64,000 nt of DNA, from contig JAJEKV010000181.1 of NCBI GenBank assembly GCA_021234155.1, positions 62,001 to 126,000 on the forward strand. Reading direction: 5' to 3'. This DNA is from Isoetes taiwanensis (lineage: Eukaryota; Streptophyta; Lycopodiopsida; Isoetales; Isoetaceae). The translations under genes were made by a program, and so were the position numbers. The notes under the pieces are model-generated. The model searched no databases. It had not been told where the DNA came from and saw only the letters and a program-made list of their open reading frames with translations. This document shows positions 55,850-64,000 of the stretch, piece by piece (positions within the stretch are counted from its first letter, which is position 1; each line of letters opens with the position of its first letter).

Positions 55850-56995
55850 ACCAATGCTCACTGTACAATATTTTCTGAAGTTGCAGATTACATAACTGCT
55901 ATCTTAAACAACATTATTGATCTCTGGCCAGAGGTTTTCCATTGGAATTCAGCCGAGTTAAAACTTTGACATGGTAATAAGATTAACCCATGTTGGTTGA
56001 TACATTCTTCCTATGACTTTGTTTTAAACCTTCCAAAAAGGATATACAATGTCTTCTCCATTGCCATCACCAAATGTTTTGAAAACATTCCTCTCGACGG
56101 GGAGGAAGGAATGATTGACATTATGAAGGATAAAGCTGGCCTAGTTTGGCAGTTCATGGCTGCGAAGAAACCATTATCTCAACTATTTATTAGATGGACT
56201 GGGACATCCTTTGTCACCAAGTGGATGAAGACTAATGAAGACCCTCAAAATAAGTGGTCTGTTGTATATAGAATGGATTTCTTAAGAGTCCATAGCTGGT
56301 TACTTACTCACTGTTACCTTCAGATGGGCAGTGATATTTGGAGACAAAGAAAAGGCATTCCAATGGGTTTTTCTAGCAGTCCTGCTTGGTGTAACCTATA
56401 TTTAGCTTGGTATGAACTCAGATTTATTATGAAACTGGCATATCTAAATAGAGTGGTAGACATTTCGAGATTCCAATTTGCTTACAGATATATTGACGAC
56501 TTGTGCGTAATAAATGGGTGTGACTTGATGGAATTCTTCTCCATTCACTCGGACTGCACAGTATACAATATGTCCCACATAGGGATAAAGAATGAAACAG
56601 AATACAAGCCTGGCTCTAATGTGGGCCATAGAATAAACTTCCTCAACATTACTATTCAAGTGTTAGACCCAAACAGTGGTTTATTTCAATATAACAGATA
56701 TGATAAGAGGAGTAAGCTGGATTTTATGGTACTCAAATTTATCAAGGCAAGTGGATGCATGGTCAAGCATGCAAGGTAGTAATATCCCAAGTTTTTCCAT
56801 ACATTTATGCTCATTCAAACTTGGATAAAGCAGTTGTGGATATGTATCACCTTATCATGGCATTCTGCAATAATGGTTTTCTCAAAAGAGATGTAACTAG
56901 AACCGTCCTCAATACTTTGAAAAATAACAACTTCCCAAGCTTACCTTTTGACATTGGGGACTTCACAAGATCTCTCGCAAAATTGCTATAAGTCT
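55850..56995 (+). pseudogene. Penelope-like reverse transcriptase relic
   Basis: The plus frame 55,997-56,779 and, after one frameshift near 56,765, the frame to 56,991 encode an RT: ITKCFENIPLDG (motif A region, about 56,065-56,100), WRQRKGIPMGFSSSPAWCN (motif B, about 56,338-56,395), FAYRYIDDLCVIN (motif C, 56,477-56,515), GHRINFLNITIQ (about 56,624) and a C-terminal TLKNNNFPSLPFD. KGIPMG with RYIDD is characteristic of Penelope-like elements rather than LINEs or LTR elements. The motif A aspartate expected before ITKCF is alanine. No GIY-YIG endonuclease domain follows. It may be an endonuclease-lacking, Coprina/Athena-type PLE; the exact group is not certain. Confidence 0.7.
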
Positions 56996-57600
56996 TTTTC
57001 TGAGTTACTGTTTTTTGGAGTGGTCTCTTACGGGACGGGTAGGGCCCCTGTGTTACAATAGGGCCCTGCTCCCCCTGTTGTAACTTTCTAGAATATTATC
57101 TATGAATATCAGGTGCCCCCTTAACTGCGGTTGGTCGAAGGTTTTTTTGTGTATAGCTATGGGTTACATTCACCAGTGGCAAATCTAGGCTCTGGATCCT
57201 AATCCCGTCTTTAAGGTTCTCAACCCTAGTCATTGGTCATCTGGATCCATACACCACCAGTGTTACCTCAAGTGTATCATGTAACTGGTCTGTGTTTCTT
57301 TTTCCTTGTTATATTGGCCAATTTTTTCAAGTATTCCACTGTTGGGGTCTTCTCTAAAATTCCCTGTTATGTAATCTTCTTATTTCTCATTGGGTTCCCC
57401 ATGGTTCAATGGTTCTCCAAACCTCAGAATTTTTTTATTCCAAGTGTTCCATAGTTGGGCTCTTCTCCAAATCTCCATGGTGCTCATTTCCCTTTTTTTT
57501 CTCCGTTGGTTCCCCATGGTTCAATAGTTCTATTTATTCATGGACTTTAAGGGGTTAAAATATATTTTTCTCAATTTCTATATTCTTTTCTCTGTTTTAC
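56996..57600. other. Downstream of the RT relic; hairpin, otherwise nothing
   Basis: AGGGCCC (about 57,048) and GGGCCCT (about 57,062) form an inverted repeat around CTGTGTTACAATA, and CCCTGTTGTAAC repeats part of the loop. It may belong to the RT element's 3' UTR. The rest, T-rich with paired GGTTCCCCATGGTTCAAT words at 57,391 and 57,508, is unassigned. Confidence 0.4.
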
Positions 57601-59440
57601 ACGATTAGGGCTAGGTTTTCCTTCCCACCACGACTGCAGGAAGTTCATGATCACTCTCAAGGTGGCAGCCGACGTCCCCATTTCTGTTTCGATAGTGTTG
57701 GCCGATGTACAGTTGGCTCCGGATAGTACAAGACAGTTTATGTAAAATGGTTCCTTGAATCATTCCCCTCCTCCTGCCATAGCCAGTTCGACTCTCTGTA
57801 TAGTTCATTTTGTATCAAATTCAGATCTGTGAAGTGCATGGGCAGGCAGAAAGGGGGCTTCAACAAGGCCACTCTGATCAGAATGGAGGAGGAGAAATTG
57901 AAAGCAGAAAAGAGAAGAAAGATCTTTGTGCTAGGGAACCGCCCCCTTTTCGGGGTTTCCGGCTGGAAACCGGCAGCGGCGCCGCCGCTCGCGTCCCAGC
58001 CGTAATTCCCTGCTTCCTGGAAATTCTGTGCATCCCCCCCCTTTTTTTTTCTCTCTCCTCTGTTTCGCGATGGCGGAGGTCCGGAGGTCTACTCCGGCGA
58101 TCTTCGCGTAGGTCTTGGCGTTGGGCGCCAGATTTGGTTCTGAGGTGATTAATGATGCTCCTCCAACTTCTGAATGAGTTTTGAGCGCGATTCTACTTAG
58201 TTTAGAACTGATTTTTTTTCTTTGTTCTTTATTTCTTCAAGATTCGGCGTGTAGCTGAAGGTGCGCGACAGAAATAAGGTAAAGATTTATCTTATTTTAA
58301 CTTCTGCTTCAAATTTTTATACCTTCTAATGTTTTTTCTTTGTTTCTAGGTTCTGAGGCTTTCTGAGTTCCGAGTTCCAAGTTCTGAGGCTGGTGGACGA
58401 AGATTAAAGCAAGATCAAAGCAACATTTCCGAGTTCTTGCCAAGATTTTCGAGTTCTTGCAACGCTATTGGACGAGTTTTAGGTTCTGTTGGACGAGTTT
58501 TAGGTTCTGGACGAACATTTCAACATTTGAAGGTAAATGTTATAAGGAGTAATTTTTTTTTTCTATTCTTAAATGATATTATCTAACAATCTTTTTGTTG
58601 TTTTGTGACACAACAAGAACGTCTGTAGTGGCGGCGCTGTAAGCGGCACCGCCAGGAAACCCTTGCCTAAAAAATACCCAAAAAGAACTTTCACTGGAAA
58701 TTCGAGGAATTTCTAGGAAGCAGGGGTTTACGATTACCATAAACCAGCAAAAATCCCTGGATCAGCTAAGAGCCCTATTTTGGTTGAAGGGAAGGTAGCT
58801 CTGCTCTTGCTGCAGCAGAAATACCCTGTATTGTGTCATGCACTCCACAACTCCCTGATAATCTTCCTACTAAAGGTCTTGCTCCACCAAACGCCCCAGT
58901 TGTTCCAGTTGTAGCAGATGGGCACCAGGACGCCACTACATCTCAGGTTTCCATTAATTTGCATGAATTCTAATGCTCAAATTTTGTCTATCTCCCCAAA
59001 TCTGTAACCTCTTTGTGGCTGTTGTTGCTCTTATCATTATTTTCGTTCTTACAATTTAATGTCTGATCCTGTAAGTTAAGTTCCTAATAATTCCAGACCC
59101 TTTGATTTCTCTGTAGATTTAATTCCTATGCCTTGTTGGATTGCTGCTATCATTTTATCCACTCTTTCCATATCTTCTTAATGGTGTGTGCAGGTTTGGT
59201 AATGTAGCCAAGTCTTGTATTAAACCATCATTCAATTAAATTGGGTTTATGTCTTAATTTTGGGACAAATTTCATATTGCATGTTTTTAGTAGCATATTC
59301 AAATTCACACATTTCACCTCAAAATTATGAAAACGTAATATCATGTTATTTACAAAATAGTCAATATTTCACAATATAGCACCATATCATAAAAACGTGA
59401 TAACAAAAATTTACATAGTTATTCAGCTTTCTTCAAGCAC
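57601..59440 (+). other. Possible spliced transcription unit, low coding content
   Basis: A plus frame from ATG 57,838 begins MGRQKGGFNKATLIRMEEE and is lysine/glutamate-rich for about 35 codons. Exon-like blocks with good splice borders follow: ...AATAAG|GTAAAG (58,278), TTTCTAG|GTTCTGAGG (58,350) to GAAG|GTAAAT (58,532), and an open block 58,795-58,948 (ALAAAEIPCIVSCTPQLPD, LAPPNAPVVPVVADGHQ) ending CAG|GTTTCC. The 58,340-58,520 block has GGACGAGTTTTAGGTTCTG repeats. No known domain; the blocks may not belong together. Confidence 0.3.
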
Positions 59441-59449
59441 CCCCAATGA

Positions 59450-62300
59450 TATCATAGCCTTCTTCCTGACATCCTGAGGTATTGTAATTCTCGCATTTCT
59501 AGCTGGAATAGTGTTTGGAGTCCATGAGTACAAAACACTTTCATAGTCTAGCCAAAGATCGGGATCACTTTCAGTTCTCCTCCATCTCTTTGTCCAACAA
59601 TCGAGTACCTTTCTTTATCCGAATCGTTGGTCAACCGATGCACCTTGGACACCACCATTCCACCCGCACATGGTTGAAGTTAATATTACCTTCTTCTTTG
59701 CAAATATCGGAGATAGTGAACCCCAACCACCTTTGGATATGTATCTAAATCGATGGCTTTACTACCACAAATTGGTGGCATTCCAAGTCGATTGGAAGGT
59801 TCATAAGCATCCATGCCTAGAAACTTTGGCCTATTGTTCTTAGGACCAACATAGTGTTTGTCGAAGGAGGAGGAGCATATTGCTTGCGAATGCTACTTAC
59901 AAGTCATCAAAATCCTCAACACCGCTAAGGTCTTCCACCTAGTCTTAGGCAACCACCCTTCTTTCAATTCATCCGAGGATGTGTCTATCTCCCCAACAAA
60001 GTTAATCACCTTCTTCCAAAGAAGCCACCAAGGCACGGTTGGTGTCATCCGGATTGGTTTGCCAATGCTTTATATAGTCTTGGATTCCTTCCTTAGTCAA
60101 TCCCAATTGCTTCACTTCTTCATGGGTTTTAAAGCTTTTGGTTGACCTAGAGGTATCATAGGCTTGCCATTCTCATCTCTACGCCATATTTCCTCCCTCC
60201 TCTCCACTCATCCTCTGAAGGTCTCATCTTCCATTGGAAGATTGGAATCCCATCTCTCACCCAAAAAGTGAACTACTTGAGAGGCCCGGAATGACCTTCA
60301 AGATCCAATGTATAACCATCCACAAAGCTCTTCCAATGGGGCACTTCTTCTATGAGAGAAGCTATAGGGTTTGGAGTAGTGCATTCATGCAAGATTTCCA
60401 TTAGCCTAGGAAAGTTGTCACCTTGTTTGTTGCTTCAAGAACAACTATATTTGCCAAATAATGCATCCACATCCTCATGGGTATGCCCGGGCATAAGAAA
60501 CCCTAAATTAACTCTTTCAAATATCCCCACAAATTGTTAAGTAGGATAGGAAAGAAAACATCCACTGTTCTTATTTTGGCCAAGACAATTATCAAGTTGC
60601 AAGAGAAACCTTTTGGGTAGATCTTGAGGTTTAGCACGTGAAGTTGAAGCTCCAACATGTTCATTAGACCCATGCTTCCTAAACCTTGCCTTGCTGAACT
60701 TTTCAATATTGTTAGGGTTTCCATCTAACAATGCTCTATGTAGTGCCCGGCTAGTCAGTAAGGTCCCGGAGGTGACCATTGTATCCATTTTCATAGTTTC
60801 TCAAACACCTCATGATACTCCCAATATGAAAATCTGGACCATCACTCCACAACTCCAAACTAAAATGGCCATAGTAGGTTTGATTACGCCCATGCAAGAT
60901 TGCCCTACCATTGAGATCTGTAAAAGGGTATGATCTTCCACATGACTTTGGTATGTACTTGAATTGTGGAAGACAAGTCTTTTGCTGGTCCATCTTGTCA
61001 TGTATAATACATAAATAGTTATTGGGTTCCAATGCGGATAAAGTCCTCCACATCCAATAACATGATCTACATGATAGTTGGTCACCATATGGTCCTTCAT
61101 ATGCTCCCTTATCCTAGCCCTTTGACTAGGTTGCACAGTCTTATCAAGAGTCTCCTTCAACTTAGCACATAAATTGCACTTTGCAAAGTTGTTTGAAGTT
61201 GCTATGGTGACATGATTGAAATGCTTCTTCCATAACCTACTAAAGCTAGGTTGGGATATTGGAAGAATTCCCAATTCTCGAAGTAGGGAATTCACTTCTT
61301 CCAAAATACTCTTTTGAGTACAATGTGATGGCAACCTTTTCTCAACAACCGCTCTTCCCTTTTCATCCCTTCGCTTTTTTTGTGTGGCATAGACTCGTGC
61401 ATTGAAATCAATATATTTTTCAAATATCTCCCCGGCAGCCGGGGTCCTAGCTGTTGGTCTCAACAAACCATTATTTCCATGTAAAGCAATCCTGTTCCCC
61501 CTCTGCTGTTTTTTTTTGCCAATTATGCCATGAAGAAGTTGGAATTGCATGGATACTCTGCCATGCTTTTGCACATATCCATTTGCCTAGCAAAGGGTAT
61601 CTTTTTTCTGTTTGGGTTTCTTTCATCTTGAAGTGCATGCTCAAGATTGTGTACATGTAGGTCCTCCTCTCATCAATAGTGTACTCTTGAAAAGTGGCTC
61701 TTGCTTCCACCAATTGTTCTATTGTGAAGAATTGCATACAATCACTCCAACAACAATCGAGCCCCTAACCTTCACCATTGTCTCACGTTTGGTGTCACTA
61801 ATCAACTTGGCTCTTTTGCTAGGATAATGTCCGCAACCGATACTTCTCCCCTTTTGCCTAGGTTTAGAGTTCCAACCGCCAATGGATCAATATCAAGACA
61901 ATCATTGTCCCCAACAACCTCGGGCTCGAAAAATATAATCCTCCACAAATTGAACACTACTTATAGGCCATGCCATGATGCAAGGAACCTCCAATTGCTT
62001 GACACAACCAAAACATTCCTTGTCACCCAAACCTTTACCTTTCCAGGTTGTCTTCCAACATCGAAATTGCAATACCAATATTGTCTTCCCCTAGCCTTTC
62101 ATCATTAACAAACTTGACCGGGATCTGCTAGCACAATGACTCCTTGGCCTACTATTTCCTTTGTTGCACTTGTGCATGATTCTCACCTTCTTGTTCCTCC
62201 ATTGCACCCTACTATAGAGGACTAATTGTTTTTCTTCAACATTCTTGCTAGGAGTTGGTTTTTCATTGATATTGCTCTTTTCAATATGTTGCACACCATC
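59450..62300 (-). pseudogene. DUF7869-type transposase-like relic
   Basis: Minus-strand frames in order: QFFTIEQLVEARATFQEYTI (about 61,735), YPLLGKWICAKAWQSIHAIP (about 61,600), HCTQKSILEEVNSLLRELGI (about 61,325), FSRLWKKHFNHV, CNLCAKLKETLDKT (CxxC, about 61,165), MDQQKTCLPQFKYIPK (about 60,995), RFLLQLDNCLGQNKNSG (about 60,610-60,565) and LGFLMPGHTHEDVDALFG (about 60,505-60,450). QLDNC...NKN and GHTHEDVD are hallmarks of DUF7869-type, probably transposase-derived proteins. Decayed homology continues to about 59,450. Many frameshifts and stops. No terminal repeats were identified. Confidence 0.7.
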
Positions 62301-62548
62301 TTGAGTTGGAGAGGCACCATTGACCTAGGCAAATTGCACCCTTTTTAGTCAATGAGTAAGAAAACATTATTACACCATAAGATAAAAAAAATACGCACAT
62401 TTATGGAATATGTAGAGGTAAATCAAATTTTTTAAAAGCAAGAAATTCCTTGGAAATAGGTTTAATATAATAATAACAATGGCTTAAAAACGAAATCATT
62501 TAAAACAAGAATTTTCATGGCAACAACAAGGAAATGACATTTATATAA
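62301..62548. other. AT-rich intergenic
   Basis: Nothing recognised. Confidence 0.4.
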
Positions 62549-62586
62549 ATATATCCAAATTTTAATTATCGAAAATTTGGATATAT
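62549..62586. repeat. Perfect 15 bp inverted repeat
   Basis: Left arm 62,549-62,563 (ATATATCCAAATTTT), loop AATTATCG, right arm 62,572-62,586. It would form a cruciform or hairpin; it lies about 150 bp upstream of a TATA box. Confidence 0.85.
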
Positions 62587-62605
62587 GATTACTTAAAAGA
62601 CATAT

Positions 62606-62760
62606 AACTAATAGACGTGAGAATTTATTATCCATAATAATATACCCTAGATAATATAGTCATGGGGAATTTCAGATGCGCTTGCGTGTTATTTGAGGCA
62701 ATAAATTATTCAAGCTAAGAGCTAATTAACCCTATATAAATCCGGTTCACGCCTCAAGAC
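62606..62760 (+). promoter_or_regulatory. Promoter repeat P1 with TATA box
   Basis: GTGAGAATTTATT (about 62,618), ATTATTCAAGCTAA (about 62,705) and a TATATAAA box (62,733-62,740) followed by CACGCCTC are repeated at 63,750-63,910. The box is 59 bp before an ATG. Confidence 0.65.
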
Positions 62761-62791
62761 CATTCTGTCCCCAATTTTTTTTTTTTTCGCC

Positions 62792-63204
62792 ATGAAGCGT
62801 TCAGCCTCGGCCACCAAGCATGAAGAACCCGAGGTCTCGCCAAAGAGACGCCGGGTTGAAGAACCCCCTCTTAGCCCCGCCATCGATTTCCTTGCCCAAT
62901 TCTCCTCCTCGATTCGATTCGAGGATGATTCTGGATTTCGAGATGGAAGAGGAGGGAGTTGAGCTCCTCTCACTCTGATTCCTCTGATTCTGAAGAGGAG
63001 GAAGAGGGGGAAGAGGAGGAGTTGGAGGAAGAGGAGGAGATGTCCTCCCAAGAGCACATGACCGCCTCCGCTCGTGGTTGGCTTGACCAAAAAACAGAAT
63101 GAAATCTCTCAAGAAGAGGAGGAGGAGGAAGAGGAGGAGGAGGGGGGGAAGAGGATGAGGAGGAAGGTCGAGAATTCGACCAGTTTTTAGAATGGTCGAG
63201 ATGA
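62792..63204 (+). pseudogene. Small acidic nuclear-type protein, frame broken in GAG tracts
   Basis: From ATG 62,792 the frame reads MKRSASATKHEEPEVSPKRR and a basic PKRRR nuclear-localisation-like motif, then stops at 62,960-62,962. In another frame follow SSHSDSSDSEEEEEGEEEEL and MTASARGWLDQKTE; then a further frame with E-runs; finally EFDQFLEWSR and a TGA at 63,202-63,204. The pieces read as one protein with an N-terminal NLS, acidic middle and short C-terminus, disrupted by at least three shifts, all in or beside GGA/GAG-rich or G-run tracts. Those tracts are slippage- and error-prone, so an intact gene is possible. Function unknown. It has a well-placed TATA box. Confidence 0.5.
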
Positions 63205-63740
63205 GCCAGGTTTGCATGTCTGTTTTTTTTTTTTTTTTCACCTTTCTTTCTTTTCTAACACCTTTCTTTCTTCTTTGTTCCAGACGTGGAAGATCAATGA
63301 TGCATCCCCGGTGCATCTTGTAAAGCCTTCGGGCATTTTGTAAAGCCTTCTGGCATTTTGTAAAGCCATTCTTGGCATCCGTACATATCAATTTTGAATG
63401 AAATCAAATAGTTTTCTTCACAAACTTTTTCTTCAAACAGTTTTTCTTCAAACAGGTTTTCAGACATAAAAATATTTTGAATGAAATCAAACTGCTTTTC
63501 TCAAGCATTTTGTCTCCAAAGTGTTTTCTCCAAAATTTTGTCTCTCGCATTTGTCTCAACAAAGTCTCTGAACACTATAAATCAATCACGGAAGATAGGA
63601 AATTTTCCTATACCTGACCTAAAACAATTCCCCAACTCAACAAATCATTTTTTAGCCTTGATAATTTTGCCTTTAAAATTATTTTTAATTTAGCCTATAT
63701 AAAATTTCAAAATTCTTTTTTTTTCGAATGCAATGAATGG
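63205..63740. repeat. Downstream region with a 24 bp tandem repeat
   Basis: CATTTTGTAAAGCCTTC(T/G)GG-type units repeat three times at about 63,316-63,377. TTTTTCTTCAAACAG occurs twice at 63,424-63,455. Otherwise AT-rich, probably the 3' part of the broken gene. Confidence 0.6.
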
Positions 63741-63935
63741 AATAAAATGCCGTGAGAATTTATTGCATGAAATGCAATATTCTCCATATATACCATATAC
63801 ATGTCATGTCTCAAGGAAGAAGACCAGACGCCAAAGGCGTGTTAATTCAAGCAATCAATTATTCACGCTAACTTATTTCTAATTGTGCCTATATAAATCC
63901 ATTTTACGCCTCTCAAAGTTCCTACATTTTCTTCC
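63740..63935 (+). promoter_or_regulatory. Promoter repeat P2 with TATA box, next gene starts beyond the window
   Basis: Second copy of P1: GTGAGAATTTATTG (about 63,751), CAATTATTCACGCTAA (about 63,856), TATATAAA (63,890-63,897) and ACGCCTC (63,906). The leader TTCTTCCTTCCTTC follows. Downstream coding sequence, if any, runs off the right edge. Confidence 0.6.
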
Positions 63936-64000
63936 TTCCTTCATACGATTTGCGGTTTGCGCTTGGCGTGTTTGGATCCGCCGTCCCGAAATCTTGGTGA

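Noticed and set aside
57233-57454. A membrane protein of 73 codons rich in F, L, V and I
   Set aside because: T-rich DNA yields hydrophobic codons by chance; nothing else supports it.
62801-63391. Long minus-strand frames rich in P, L and R
   Set aside because: They are the antisense of GAG/GAA acidic tracts in the plus-strand gene, a common artefact of low-complexity codons.

Overview
This is a window of nuclear DNA from a land plant. The evidence is spliced genes with GT-AG introns, a 4-coumarate:CoA ligase (4CL) gene, chalcone-synthase-like and O-methyltransferase relics, a plant-type Nudix gene, and dense relics of LINE, Ty1/copia, LTR, hAT and Helitron-like elements. The transposon mix (DUF7869-type and ZNF862-like hAT transposase relics, an endonuclease-less Penelope-like RT, LINEs with microsatellite tails) makes me think of a fern or other seed-free vascular plant rather than an angiosperm. 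That is an inference of moderate to low confidence. Most of the window is transposon-derived or unassigned; I am confident of two host genes, one of them incomplete.

Layout. About 1.1-14.6 kb is one L1-type LINE (LINE A). It is broken by a 3.6 kb insert of unknown nature (2.9-6.5 kb), by a 3' tip of another LINE (2.6 kb), and by a nearly complete GC-rich LINE (LINE B, 6.6-12.08 kb) lying between RT motifs B and C. 14.6-27 kb is intergenic: copia gag/protease fused to RT by deletion (18.8-19.6 kb), a tandem duplication (20.9-21.5 kb), a 1.55 kb LTR with its primer-binding site (23.2-24.7 kb), LINE 3' tips, a Helentron-like element (25.07-25.73 kb) and duplicated L1 3' ends. 27.25-30.1 kb (minus) is an intact six-exon 4CL gene. 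It and its upstream DNA are partly duplicated at 32.4-35.6 kb; a copia fragment lies between the copies. Behind the second copy come two more chalcone-synthase-like pseudogenes and an O-methyltransferase pseudogene, all on the minus strand: a decayed phenylpropanoid/flavonoid cluster.

38-43 kb is AT-rich and carries a degenerate tandem satellite of about 310-380 bp period. 43.7-45.6 kb holds a LINE tip and a 5'-truncated L1. 47.7-49.6 kb (plus) encodes a Nudix hydrolase; one intron carries two head-to-tail Helentron-like elements. 51.7-55.85 kb is a hAT transposase relic split by LINE C, of the same family as LINE B. 55.85-57.0 kb encodes a Penelope-like RT, 59.5-62.3 kb a DUF7869-type transposase relic. 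62.8-63.2 kb is a broken gene for a small acidic nuclear-type protein whose promoter is repeated 1.16 kb downstream.

The most interesting signal is a hairpin module with a conserved core and different but still complementary outer stems. It occurs in the 3' UTR of the LINE B/C family and inside the Helentron-like elements. The LINE family itself leaves 3' tips that each end in a different microsatellite (ATT, CCTT, ATTCT, TTATC or T-rich).
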